In this document: positions 8,754-19,371 of the stretch, piece after piece
Numbering within the stretch: the first letter of the stretch is position 1
How the letters are laid out: every line of letters begins with the position of its first letter
NCBI GenBank assembly: GCA_035565355.1
Contig: DATMSM010000020.1
Coordinates: 1 to 64,000 of the forward strand
DNA: 64,000 nucleotides
Direction of reading: 5' to 3'
From: Ga0074130 sp035565355
GTDB lineage: Bacteria; Pseudomonadota; Gammaproteobacteria; Burkholderiales; Rhodocyclaceae
The notes under the pieces: model-generated
What the model saw: only the letters and a program-made list of their open reading frames with translations
The model's database searches: none
What the model was told of the DNA's origin: nothing
Made by a program: the position numbers and the translations under genes

Positions 8754-8996
8754 ATGTCCGAAGACATCACCGTTCACGCCGAAGTTGACGCCATCGGTCT
8801 GACCTGTCCGCTGCCCATCCTGCGCGCCAAGAAGGCGCTGGCGACGATGAAGAGCGGCGAGGTGCTGCGCGTATTCGCCACCGATCCCGGCTCGGTCAAG
8901 GACTTCTCCGCCTTCGCGGTGCAGACCGGCAATCAGCTGCTGGGCAGCAAGCAGAACGACGCAGCGGTATTCGAGTTCCTGCTCAAGCGGCGCTAA
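8754..8996 (+). CDS. TusA-like sulfur-carrier protein
   Basis: An 80-residue protein of the TusA/SirA/YeeD fold with the signature LTCPLPILRAKKAL, whose cysteine (C18) would carry the persulfide. TusA proteins relay sulfur for tRNA thiolation, molybdenum cofactor synthesis or dissimilatory sulfur oxidation. The start has GAGGTAACC before the ATG. Position directly behind the CbbQ/CbbO-type pair suggests co-transcription; a link between them is inference. A palindromic terminator follows. Confidence 0.9.
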   Translation: MSEDITVHAEVDAIGLTCPLPILRAKKALATMKSGEVLRVFATDPGSVKDFSAFAVQTGNQLLGSKQNDAAVFEFLLKRR

Positions 8997-9010
8997 GCAA
9001 GTGTTTCAGA

Positions 9011-9046
9011 AATAGAAAGGGCATCCCGCGGGATGCCCTTTCTATT
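9011..9046. terminator. Perfect palindromic bidirectional terminator between the tusA-like gene and valS
   Basis: Thirty-six bases form a perfect palindrome: the 18-base half starting AATAGAAAGGGC is exactly complementary to the half ending GCCCTTTCTATT. It separates convergent genes and gives a strong GC stem with a short U-rich tail in both directions. Confidence 0.85.
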
Positions 9047-9060
9047 GGGTAGTGCCTGCC

Positions 9061-11946
<2,886 letters not shown>

Positions 11947-12016
11947 GATTTACTGCGGAAAAGAGAAACCTTGCATTATACGGGAGTGGCGGCCACGCCT
12001 TGCCGCCGGGGGGCTT

Positions 12017-12463
12017 CTACTTCTTCGGCGTGGCCGGCTTGAACAGCGGCTGCGGGTCGAACATCGGCCGCGTCAGCAGTTCAGCGCGCAGGCGGGCGGC
12101 CAGCTCGAGCTTGAGTTGCTCGGCCACGCTGTCCAGCGCCTGGGCCAGGGCATCAGGCAGTTGGGTGGCGATCCAGCGTTCCAGCGCGCGGGCGAGTTCG
12201 GCGTCGTTGGCGCCGACGGCGGCATGGATGCGCGCCTTGATGTCGTCTTCGGCGGAGCTCGCGACATGGGCAATCAGCTTGTCGGCCTCGACGATCTCCG
12301 TCAGCACCGGCAGGTCGGCGGTGTCAGCCTCGGCCTGCATGACCGGCCCGCTCGGTTTGGGCGCTGCCTCGGCTCCGGCGACAAAGACGCGGCGATGGCG
12401 CCGCATCAGGGCGTCGGCCTGCGACAGCAAGGCTGAGGCGTCGTCTTTGTCCTGTTCGCTCAT
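12017..12463 (-). CDS. Conserved hypothetical protein, possibly DUF2486 family
   Basis: A 148-residue protein without signal peptide or membrane segment. It contains a LPVLTEIVE segment near residue 50 followed by long amphipathic helices rich in alanine, leucine and charged residues, and ends in a proline-rich tail. Betaproteobacteria carry such a gene between holC and valS; the PVLTEI motif recalls DUF2486, but I am not certain of the family and no function is known. The start overlaps the holC stop by four bases (ATGA), so it is translated as part of that operon. Confidence 0.7.
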   Translation of the reverse strand: MSEQDKDDASALLSQADALMRRHRRVFVAGAEAAPKPSGPVMQAEADTADLPVLTEIVEADKLIAHVASSAEDDIKARIHAAVGANDAELARALERWIATQLPDALAQALDSVAEQLKLELAARLRAELLTRPMFDPQPLFKPATPKK

Positions 12464-12894
12464 GTTTCGTCCGCAATATCCTTGAACTGAACTTCGTAGC
12501 CGCGCTCGCGGTAAAACTTGACCCGCTCGCGACCGCTGTTGCGCACCACCTCATCCTGGCTCACTACTTCGACCAGGCTGTCGAAGCGCGCAAACCCTGG
12601 CGGCAGTTCTTCGCTGAGATTGAGCAGGCGCTGGTCCTGCGCACTGCGCGCCAGCTCCGCTTCATTGCGTGCAATCAGGATGGGCGTTTCCGCCGCCAGC
12701 GGCGAATCGCCCAGGCAATGCGGGATGAAGCCGGTAGCGTGCTGGGTCCACAGCATCTGGTCCAGTTGCTGCGCCATGCCATGCTCCGGCGCATAAATGG
12801 TGATGGCCTTCTTCTGTGCCCATGCGCCGGCGATCAGGCGCAGCGCATAGGGCAGGCGGTCATTCATGCCGTGATAGAAGAAGATCTTGGTCAT
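12460..12894 (-). CDS. holC: DNA polymerase III chi subunit
   Basis: A 144-residue chi subunit of the clamp-loader complex, which links the replicase to single-strand binding protein. The family N-terminus FFYHGMNDRLPYALRLIAGA (close to the usual Y-x-x-...-A-C-R-L pattern), the LWT...FIPH block and PI-LI segments are visible. It overlaps the pepA stop by one base (TGATG) and the downstream hypothetical gene by four, forming the standard pepA-holC-x-valS order. Confidence 0.92.
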   Translation of the reverse strand: MTKIFFYHGMNDRLPYALRLIAGAWAQKKAITIYAPEHGMAQQLDQMLWTQHATGFIPHCLGDSPLAAETPILIARNEAELARSAQDQRLLNLSEELPPGFARFDSLVEVVSQDEVVRNSGRERVKFYRERGYEVQFKDIADET

Positions 12895-14387
12895 CAGCCT
12901 CGCCCTGCACGGCCCATCAGGAAGTGCGCGAGCAGGGGCACCGGTCGTCCGGTAGAGCCCTTGTCCTTGCCCGAGCGCCAGGCGGTGCCGGCGATGTCAA
13001 GGTGGGCCCAGTCGTACTTGCCGGTGTAGCGGGCGAGGAAGCAGGCGGCGGTGATGCTGCCGGCCGGGCGCCCGCCGATGTTGGCCATATCGGCGAAATT
13101 GCTCTTCAGTTGTTCCTGGTAGTCGTCCCACAGCGGCATGTGCCAGGCGCGGTCGCTGGCATCCTGGCCGGCGTCGAGCAGCTCGCGCGCCAGGCTGTCG
13201 TTATTGGAGAACAGGCCCGAGGCGACGTGGCCCAGAGCGATCACGCAAGCGCCGGTAAGGGTGGCGACGTCGACCACGCACTGCGGCTCGAAACGCTCCA
13301 CATAAGTCAGTGCGTCGCACAGCACCAGGCGGCCTTCCGCGTCGGTGTTGAGGATCTCGACGGTCTGGCCGGACATCGAAGTGACAATGTCGCCCGGCTT
13401 GGTGGCGCCGCCGCCAGGCATGTTCTCGGTGGTCGGAATGGCGACGATGAGATTGATCGGCAAGGCCATCTGTGCGGCCGCCTTGATGGCGCCCAGCACG
13501 CTGGCGGCACCGCCCATGTCGTACTTCATCTCGTCCATCTCGCCGGCCGGCTTGAGCGAAATGCCGCCGGTGTCGAAGGTGATGCCCTTGCCGACGAGGA
13601 CGACCGGCTTGTCTTCCTTCTTGCCGTTCAGGTACTGCAGGACGATGAACTTGGGCGGCTCGTGCGAGCCCTTGGCGACGGAGAGCAGGGTGTTCATGCC
13701 CAGCTTTTCCATGTCAGCCCGTTCAAACACCTCCAGCTTCATCTTGTACTCGTCGGCCAGCGCTTTGGCGGTGGCGGCGAGGTGGGAGGGCGTGCAGAAA
13801 TTGCTTGGCAGATTGCCCAGGTCCTTGGCCAGGCTCATGCCGGCGGCGATGGCCTGACCGTCGACCAGTGCTTGCTCCGCGTCTTTGAGTTCGCTGCGGC
13901 GGCCGACGCAGAAGGTCAGCTTGCGCAGCGGACGACGTACTTCATCCTTCTTTGACTTGAGCTGATCGAAGCGGTAGAGAGTGTCGAGGGCGACCAAGGT
14001 GGCGTGACGAATGCGCCAGCCGGCGTCGCGCTTCTTGACGTTGAGCTCGGTCAGATAGACGGTGCCGTCGAAGCCGCCGGTCTCGTTAAGGGTGCGCACG
14101 GCGGTGGCGATGGCACCGCGATATTCCTTCTCGCGGAATTCCTTTTCCTTGCCGAGACCGACCAGCAGCACGCGATCAGCCAGCGTGCCCGGCACATTGT
14201 GAAGCAGCAGGGTGGTGCCGGCCTTGCCTTCCATGTCGCCGCGACGGATGATGTCCGACAGGAACTGATGCGAGGCGTTATCTATGATCTCGGCGGGAAC
14301 CGACAACTTGCGCGACTCATAGACACCGACGACGACACAGGCGCTGCGTTGCTTCTCGGGGCTACCGCTTTTTATGCTAAATTCCAT
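12894..14387 (-). CDS. pepA: Leucyl aminopeptidase
   Basis: A 497-residue M17 cytosolic aminopeptidase. The C-terminal catalytic domain shows VGKGITFDTGGISLKPAG and DMGGAASVLG for the two-metal site and the family signature NTDAEGRL. The enzyme removes N-terminal residues from peptides; in E. coli PepA also binds DNA. The ATG at 14387 has GGAG six bases upstream; a methionine four codons earlier sits on this ribosome-binding site and is less likely. It diverges from lptF with 215 bases between, an arrangement conserved in proteobacteria. Confidence 0.96.
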   Translation of the reverse strand: MEFSIKSGSPEKQRSACVVVGVYESRKLSVPAEIIDNASHQFLSDIIRRGDMEGKAGTTLLLHNVPGTLADRVLLVGLGKEKEFREKEYRGAIATAVRTLNETGGFDGTVYLTELNVKKRDAGWRIRHATLVALDTLYRFDQLKSKKDEVRRPLRKLTFCVGRRSELKDAEQALVDGQAIAAGMSLAKDLGNLPSNFCTPSHLAATAKALADEYKMKLEVFERADMEKLGMNTLLSVAKGSHEPPKFIVLQYLNGKKEDKPVVLVGKGITFDTGGISLKPAGEMDEMKYDMGGAASVLGAIKAAAQMALPINLIVAIPTTENMPGGGATKPGDIVTSMSGQTVEILNTDAEGRLVLCDALTYVERFEPQCVVDVATLTGACVIALGHVASGLFSNNDSLARELLDAGQDASDRAWHMPLWDDYQEQLKSNFADMANIGGRPAGSITAACFLARYTGKYDWAHLDIAGTAWRSGKDKGSTGRPVPLLAHFLMGRAGRG

Positions 14388-14602
14388 GCGCTTCTCCATG
14401 TTTTGCCGGTGGTTTCCCGACCGCCTCCGCCAGGGCTTGGCCATGCGCGGGAACCGTGGGGCTGCAACTGTTTACTATGTCTGCTGTCCAGTCGCCGCGA
14501 GGGTTTGACCGTCATGCCAATGCCGCGATCAGGGATGAAAAGTTCAAGAAACCGCTCTTCTCTGTGAATTATCCTCATTTTGCCTGAAAAGCCAAAGCAA
14601 CG

Positions 14603-15691
14603 ATGATTTACCGCCGCGCCGTCCAGCGCGAATTCGCCCACACCGCTCTGGTGGTGTTCGTGGCCCTGTTTTCCATCCTGATGACCACGCAGCTGATTCG
14701 TCTGCTGGGTCAGGCCGCCGGCGGACGGGTGGCGCCCGAAGCAGTGATGGCCCTGCTCGGCTTTGGCGCGCTCGGTTATCTGCCGGTACTGCTTTCCCTG
14801 ACCTTGTTCGTTTCGGTGCTGATGACCTTGTCGCGCATGTACCGGGATTCGGAAATGGTGGTCTGGCTTTCCAGCGGGCTATCCCTGCGTGACTGGGTCA
14901 GCCCGGTCTTGCGCTTTGCTGCACCCTTCATTCTTTCGATACTCGCCCTGTCCATGTATCTCGCGCCCTGGGCGCAGTCCAAGAGCCAGGAGTTCCGCCA
15001 GCGCATGGATCAGCGCGACGACCTGTCCAGGGTGTCGCCGGGCGTGTTTCGTGAGTCCTCCTCCGGCGAACGTATTTTCTTCGTCGAGGGGGTCGGCGAT
15101 GCAAAAGACGCCAGCGGCCAAGTGAAGAACGTCTTCATCAACTCGATCCAGCACGGCCGGGTGGGCATTATGGCCGCCGCCAATGGTCACGTCGAACAGG
15201 CGCCCAACGGCGACCGCTTTGTGGTGCTGGAACACGGACATCGCTACGAGGGCATGCCCGGGACGCCCGAGTACCGCGTAATGGAGTTCGAGCGCTACGC
15301 GCTGCGCACGGAAACGCGAGAGGCGCGTGGCATGTCGGATTCTCCGCGCAGCTTGTCCTTGCGGCGCCTGCTGCGCGAGCCGACGCCGACGAATCTGGGC
15401 GAGTTGCTGTGGCGCATCGGCGTGCCGGTGTCCGCCGCACTGCTGGCCTTGTTGGCCATTCCTCTGTCTTTCGTGAATCCGCGTGCCGGGCGCGCCAATA
15501 ATCTGATCTTCGCGGTGCTCGCCTTCATGATCTACAGCAATCTCATCAGCCTCAGCCAAGCCTGGGTGGCGCGCGGCAAGCTGCCCTTCGAGCTGGGCGT
15601 GTGGGCAGTGCATCTGGTGATGCTGCTGATCCTGCTGCTGATGTTCTGGCGTCGTCTCTCGCTATTCTCGTGGAGACGCGCATGGCGTTGA
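14603..15691 (+). CDS. lptF: LPS export permease LptF
   Basis: A 362-residue inner-membrane protein of the YjgP/YjgQ family. Transmembrane segments are visible near residues 12-30, 52-76, 100-120 and, after a periplasmic beta-jellyroll region, near 275-295, 305-325 and 335-355. LptF with LptG forms the membrane part of the LptB2FG ABC transporter that extracts lipopolysaccharide for transport to the outer membrane. Its last ten bases overlap lptG. Confidence 0.95.
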   Translation: MIYRRAVQREFAHTALVVFVALFSILMTTQLIRLLGQAAGGRVAPEAVMALLGFGALGYLPVLLSLTLFVSVLMTLSRMYRDSEMVVWLSSGLSLRDWVSPVLRFAAPFILSILALSMYLAPWAQSKSQEFRQRMDQRDDLSRVSPGVFRESSSGERIFFVEGVGDAKDASGQVKNVFINSIQHGRVGIMAAANGHVEQAPNGDRFVVLEHGHRYEGMPGTPEYRVMEFERYALRTETREARGMSDSPRSLSLRRLLREPTPTNLGELLWRIGVPVSAALLALLAIPLSFVNPRAGRANNLIFAVLAFMIYSNLISLSQAWVARGKLPFELGVWAVHLVMLLILLLMFWRRLSLFSWRRAWR

Positions 15692-16764
15692 TGCGGACCT
15701 TCGAGCGCTACCTAGCGCGTGAGATCTATGGCGCCACCCTCCTGGTGCTGGCCGCCTTTCTCATGCTGTTTTCCTTCTTTGACCTGATCTACGAATTCGA
15801 GTCGATCGGCAAGGGCGGCTATCAGTTGCAGCATGCCGTACTCTATGTGCTGTTGCTGGTGCCTGGGCGTAGCTACGAGTTGCTCCCGGTGGCGGTGCTC
15901 ATCGGTTCGCTGTATGCCCTGACGCAACTGGCGCGCCATTCCGAAATCACAGTGCTGCGCACCTCTGGCGCGGCGACGCCGACTTTTCTGTGGGCGCTGG
16001 TAAAGATCGGTCTGCCTTTCGTGCTGGCGACTTTCCTGGTCGGCGAGGTGCTGGCGCCGGTGTCCGACAAGACGGCCCGTCAGATGCGCCTGTCGGCCCA
16101 GAGTCAGGTGGTGGCGCAGGAGTTTCGCACCGGTCTGTGGGTCAAGGATGACAAGGCTTTCGTCAATATCCGCGAAACCACGCAAGAAGGCAGTCTGCGC
16201 GGGATCCGCATCTACCAGTTCGATCAGAAGTTCGAGCTGCAGAGCATCAGCGAGGCCGAGCGCGGCGAGTTCCGGGCACCAGACAGCTGGGAGTTCAGCA
16301 ATGTGACGCAGACCACGATTCGGGATGACGGCACCCGCATCGACAAGTTGCCGAGCTTGAGCTGGCGCTCGGGCCTGAACCCGGACATTCTGGCCGTTCT
16401 GATGGTCAACCCGGAGCGCATGTCCATCGTCCGCCTGTATCGCTACATCGAACACCTCAGCGCAAACCAGCAGAAGACCGACCGCTACGAGATCGCCTTG
16501 TGGAAGAAACTGATCTATCCGCTCGCCTGTCTGGTGATGATGGCGCTGGCGCTGCCCTTCGCCTATCTGCAGGATCGCATGGGTGCGGTCAGCATCAAGG
16601 TGTTTGCCGGCATCATGCTGGGCATTCTCTTCAACATGCTGAATGGCCTGTTCTCCAGCCTGGGCATCCTCAACAACTGGACTCCCTTCATTTCGGCCGC
16701 AACACCCAGCGTGCTGTTTATCCTCACCGCCTCAGCCATGCTGTGGTGGTCGGAGCGAAGATAG
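15682..16764 (+). CDS. lptG: LPS export permease LptG
   Basis: A 360-residue partner of LptF with the same layout: membrane segments near the N-terminus (about 15-35, 60-80, 100-120), a periplasmic beta-rich domain, and three C-terminal segments. The start at 15682 has GGAGA five bases upstream and overlaps lptF; a second ATG nine bases later is a possible alternative. The gene is convergent with the RDD gene, with a structured repeat between. Confidence 0.94.
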   Translation: MALMRTFERYLAREIYGATLLVLAAFLMLFSFFDLIYEFESIGKGGYQLQHAVLYVLLLVPGRSYELLPVAVLIGSLYALTQLARHSEITVLRTSGAATPTFLWALVKIGLPFVLATFLVGEVLAPVSDKTARQMRLSAQSQVVAQEFRTGLWVKDDKAFVNIRETTQEGSLRGIRIYQFDQKFELQSISEAERGEFRAPDSWEFSNVTQTTIRDDGTRIDKLPSLSWRSGLNPDILAVLMVNPERMSIVRLYRYIEHLSANQQKTDRYEIALWKKLIYPLACLVMMALALPFAYLQDRMGAVSIKVFAGIMLGILFNMLNGLFSSLGILNNWTPFISAATPSVLFILTASAMLWWSERR

Positions 16765-16836
16765 GCCCTCACCCCATCCCTCTGATGAAGCAACTAGCCA
16801 ATCGACTAAGCCCGCAAGCGGGCAAGTCGCTGGTTA

Positions 16837-17226
16837 TCCCCCAAGGGAGAGGGTGACCATGGTTCGCGGGCTTTGCCCGCTCCCCAACTAAGGGTCGCTC
16901 CGTAGGGATGGCTTATGCGGGTGTTCGCTCCGCGAGCAGGCCGCTTTTAGCTCCAGCATAACGCCCGCTACGCGGGCATTAGCCTGCACTGAAACTTCGT
17001 TTTGCTTGGGACGGCCCGGCGCAAAAGCTGCTCAGAGGTTTCTTCATCGCTACGGAGATAGGCTCCACGCAGCTTCGCCGCCGGGCCGCCCCAAGGCGAA
17101 GCGGCACGCGCCGGATGGCGCAAACCCCACTTATCGGTTGTGCGGAGCTGCCCTTACTTTGGGAGCCATGCGCAGCATGGCGAACCATAGTCACTCCCTT
17201 CCTTGGGAAGGGGCTGGGAGGATGGC
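16837..17226. repeat. Structured intergenic repeat with imperfect terminal inverted repeats
   Basis: This non-coding stretch between lptG and the RDD gene folds back on itself. The left end (16837-16901) and right end (17144-17226, reverse strand) both read CCCAAGG..AG.G.TGAC.ATGGTTCGC, a hairpin, GCTCCC, then TAAGGG and GCTCC. The two hairpin stems differ yet both pair (GCGGGC/GCCCGC against GCCATGC/GCATGGC). Inner arms near 17009-17034 and 17065-17092 are also inverted copies. Exact matches to 49877-50110 are 27 bases (16861-16887) and 32 bases inverted (17095-17126). No coding region is supported. It resembles a non-autonomous mobile repeat; no transposase is seen. Confidence 0.7.
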
Positions 17227-17228
17227 TT

Positions 17229-17263
17229 AGATAATCTTTAAGCAGAATGCTTAAAGATTATCT
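17229..17263 (-). repeat. 15-bp perfect inverted repeat enclosing the RDD gene stop codon
   Basis: Arms 17229-17243 and 17249-17263 are perfect complements with a five-base loop. The RDD gene stop (17238-17240) lies inside the downstream arm, so the 3' end of the coding sequence is copied in inverted form around the stop. There is no T-run after it, so it is not a standard intrinsic terminator. It directly abuts the structured repeat. Confidence 0.75.
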
Positions 17264-17741
17264 TTGTACCTGCGAGCCGGTCGTGCAGGAATTGCCGGTC
17301 CCGGTCAAAGAAGGCCCAGAGCAGGCCGACGCTGGCGCCGAGCCATGGGTACCAGCGCGCGACCGGCAGCCCGGACAGGAGGTGCTGGATCAGGTAGATC
17401 ATGCCCAAGGGGATGATCAGGGCCAGCACATAGCGCAGCAGCAATTGTTGCAGCGCCGGCTTGCCGCCATCGGCGCGCACCAGTTGCATCTTCCAAGTCT
17501 GCATGGCCAAGGTCTGGCCGTGTTGGTGCCAGTACCAGATGAAGTAGGCGCCAATCACGCCGAAGAAGTTCAGGGCCACCAGCCAACTGGGTAGCGTCAC
17601 ACTCAAGGCCATGCCCAGCAGAAGATGCGGTACTAGGAAGGTGACGGAGAGAACGCCGAGCAGAAGCAGGCATTCGTAGGCCATGCTGGCGATCCGGCGG
17701 CGCAGGCCGGGCAACTCGGCGGACACGGTGCTGGGCATCAA
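17238..17741 (-). CDS. RDD family membrane protein
   Basis: A 167-residue RDD-family protein. Arginine and aspartate features are seen in LRRRIASMAYECLLL near the N-terminus and in FFDRDRQFLHDRLAGTKII at the C-terminus, with membrane segments near residues 22-45, 52-72 and 100-120. The function of such short RDD proteins is not established; some longer relatives affect ion transport. It is the last gene of the sigma factor-DUF3619-DUF3106-RDD group, four bases after DUF3106. Confidence 0.88.
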   Translation of the reverse strand: MMPSTVSAELPGLRRRIASMAYECLLLLGVLSVTFLVPHLLLGMALSVTLPSWLVALNFFGVIGAYFIWYWHQHGQTLAMQTWKMQLVRADGGKPALQQLLLRYVLALIIPLGMIYLIQHLLSGLPVARWYPWLGASVGLLWAFFDRDRQFLHDRLAGTKIIFKHSA

Positions 17742-17745
17742 AACG

Positions 17746-18381
17746 CTATTGGACGGGCGCCGCAGGGGGCGCTTCAGGGGCCGGCGACGCCTCGCTGGCA
17801 GGGGGCGGCACGACTGCCGGTGCGACGGTGGTTACCGGCGCTGGCAATTGCTGCGCCGGAATGGAAGGATAGCCCGGGCGCAAGGACTTGGCGGATAGCA
17901 CCGATGTTGCGTGGCGCGATTTTTCGTGTGCCCGCTGCTGGGCCTCGGCCTTTTTGCGTGCGGCCTCCTCCTGCAGGCGCTGCCTTTCCTCTTCCGGCAG
18001 CTCCTGGTACTTTTCCCATTGCTCGCGCATGGCGGCGCGCGCTTGCGGCGAGGCCTTGAGCAGGGCCCGGTATTTCGCACGGATGGCTTGTTTCTGTTGT
18101 GGCGTGAGCTTGGCCCACTCCCCCATCTGGCCCTGGATGCGCCCCTGCTCTTCCTTGCTCAGGTGAGGGTAGCGCGCCGCAATGCCCAGCCATTTGCGAC
18201 GCCTATCGTCGTCCATGCTGTTCCACTCGTCGTTGAGCGGGGCGAGGACTTGTCTCTGCTGGGGGCTCAGTTCCTGCCAGTCAGGTTGTCTGAGCGTGGG
18301 GAATTCGAAGGCGGAAACCGGGGTGACGAGCAGTGATAGTGCGGCTGTCAGTCCGAGGATGGCGATGTGGAATCGACCCAT
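17746..18381 (-). CDS. DUF3106 domain protein, exported
   Basis: A 211-residue protein with an N-terminal signal-like segment (about residues 6-24, ending SAFEF), then a highly charged helical DUF3106 region with repeated W..L.P..R...A motifs (LSPQQRQVLAPL, LTPQQKQAI), and a proline/alanine-rich C-terminal tail. This suggests a periplasmic, elongated helical protein. The motif spacing recalls small periplasmic stress proteins of the CpxP/Spy kind, but that link is only impression. It overlaps DUF3619 by 34 bases. Confidence 0.85.
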   Translation of the reverse strand: MGRFHIAILGLTAALSLLVTPVSAFEFPTLRQPDWQELSPQQRQVLAPLNDEWNSMDDDRRRKWLGIAARYPHLSKEEQGRIQGQMGEWAKLTPQQKQAIRAKYRALLKASPQARAAMREQWEKYQELPEEERQRLQEEAARKKAEAQQRAHEKSRHATSVLSAKSLRPGYPSIPAQQLPAPVTTVAPAVVPPPASEASPAPEAPPAAPVQ

Positions 18382-18731
18382 GCTTGAAAACCGTCGTCCA
18401 GGTAGGCGTTAAGGGGCAGCTCGTCGGAGAGCAGGGCGCTGTCAATTGCTTCGGTTTCGCTGTCCTGCATCATGTCGTCGACATACAGGGCACCGGCAGC
18501 ACCGATAACCAGGGCGAAGGCTAACACGGTCGGGGCAAGGCTGGAACGAAAGAAGTCTGCGGTGACATGGCCGATGCCGGCCAGGCTCAGCAGGGCGGCC
18601 GGCTGACGCTGATGAGCCAGTGCCGCGGTGCGGGCTGCGTGTAGGCGCGCTGCAATCCCGGCATCGAGCGTGTCGGTGCCTTCGTACAGTACGTGACGGA
18701 GCTTGTGTGCAAATTGCAGTTCTTCATTCAT
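18348..18731 (-). CDS. DUF3619 protein, single membrane span
   Basis: A 127-residue protein with a soluble N-terminal part (about 60 residues), one membrane span (about residues 66-86, APTVLAFALVIGAAGALYV) and an acidic C-terminal part of about 40 residues. It is encoded directly after the sigma factor, overlapping it by four bases. A small protein with one membrane span next to an alternative sigma factor has the topology of an anti-sigma factor; that role is inference, as DUF3619 has no established function known to me. Confidence 0.85.
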   Translation of the reverse strand: MNEELQFAHKLRHVLYEGTDTLDAGIAARLHAARTAALAHQRQPAALLSLAGIGHVTADFFRSSLAPTVLAFALVIGAAGALYVDDMMQDSETEAIDSALLSDELPLNAYLDDGFQAWVDSTSPSSD

Positions 18732-19291
18732 AACTTTATCCCCCGTGCCGCTAGGGCACTTGCCAAGGTGTGGGTGGCCCGGGAGCAGTGGGTCTTGACG
18801 CTACCCTCAGAACATCCCATGGCCAGCGCCGTCTCGGCAATATCCATGTCTTCCCAGTAACGCATGAGGAAGGCTTCGCGTTGACGTGGCGGTAGTTTTT
18901 CTATCTCTTTCTCAATTAAAGCAAGTACTTGCGACTGCTCCAGTTGCTTCTGTGGGTTGCTGCCCGTGTGTGAGGGATCCGGAACATCCAGGGTTTCCAG
19001 CGGATCGCCATCCTCGTCATCCCCCGGAGTCAGTGCCGACAGCACGGTTGTCCACAGCGAGCGCACCTTGCTGCGACGGTAAAAGTCGCGGATGGTGTTT
19101 TGCAGGATGCGCTGGAACAGCATTGGAAACTCCTCGGCCGGCCGGTCGCCGTATTTCTCGGCCAGCTTCATCATGGCGTCCTGCACAATGTCCAGTGCCG
19201 ACTCCTCATTGCGCACGGCATACAGGGCCTGCTTGTAGGCGCGGCGTTCGACTTCGGCCAGAAAGTCCGATAGTTGCGTGCGGGAGGCCAG
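18728..19291 (-). CDS. RNA polymerase sigma factor (ECF-like), apparent CTG start
   Basis: A sigma-70-family factor of about 187 residues. Region 2 reads AYKQALYAVRNEESALDIVQDAMMKLAEKYG and region 4 LPPRQREAFLMRYWEDMDIAETA followed by a helix-turn-helix (GCSEGSVKTHCSRA). Family members begin about ten residues before the SDFLA segment; here the matching codon is CTG at 19291, with AAGGA eight bases upstream. Between that point and the in-frame TAA upstream there is no ATG, GTG or TTG. The first standard start is a GTG at 19216, which would remove about 25 residues of region 2. It leads an operon with DUF3619, DUF3106 and RDD genes. Confidence 0.85.
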   Translation of the reverse strand: MASRTQLSDFLAEVERRAYKQALYAVRNEESALDIVQDAMMKLAEKYGDRPAEEFPMLFQRILQNTIRDFYRRSKVRSLWTTVLSALTPGDDEDGDPLETLDVPDPSHTGSNPQKQLEQSQVLALIEKEIEKLPPRQREAFLMRYWEDMDIAETALAMGCSEGSVKTHCSRATHTLASALAARGIKL

Positions 19292-19371
19292 GGAAATGTC
19301 CTTGTTTGTTATGAGGAAAACCGAGAAAAATACGGTCTGAAACTTGACCTGAAGGGGCTCTCGGTATTAAG

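Noticed and set aside
11975..11980. TATAAT on the minus strand before valS as a promoter
   Set aside because: The -10 is perfect but I cannot find a -35 or extended -10 at workable spacing, so it is mentioned only in the valS entry.
19311..19340. Short frame (nine residues) before ilvB as a leader peptide
   Set aside because: It has one valine only, no leucine or isoleucine run, and lies upstream of the promoter-like sequence.
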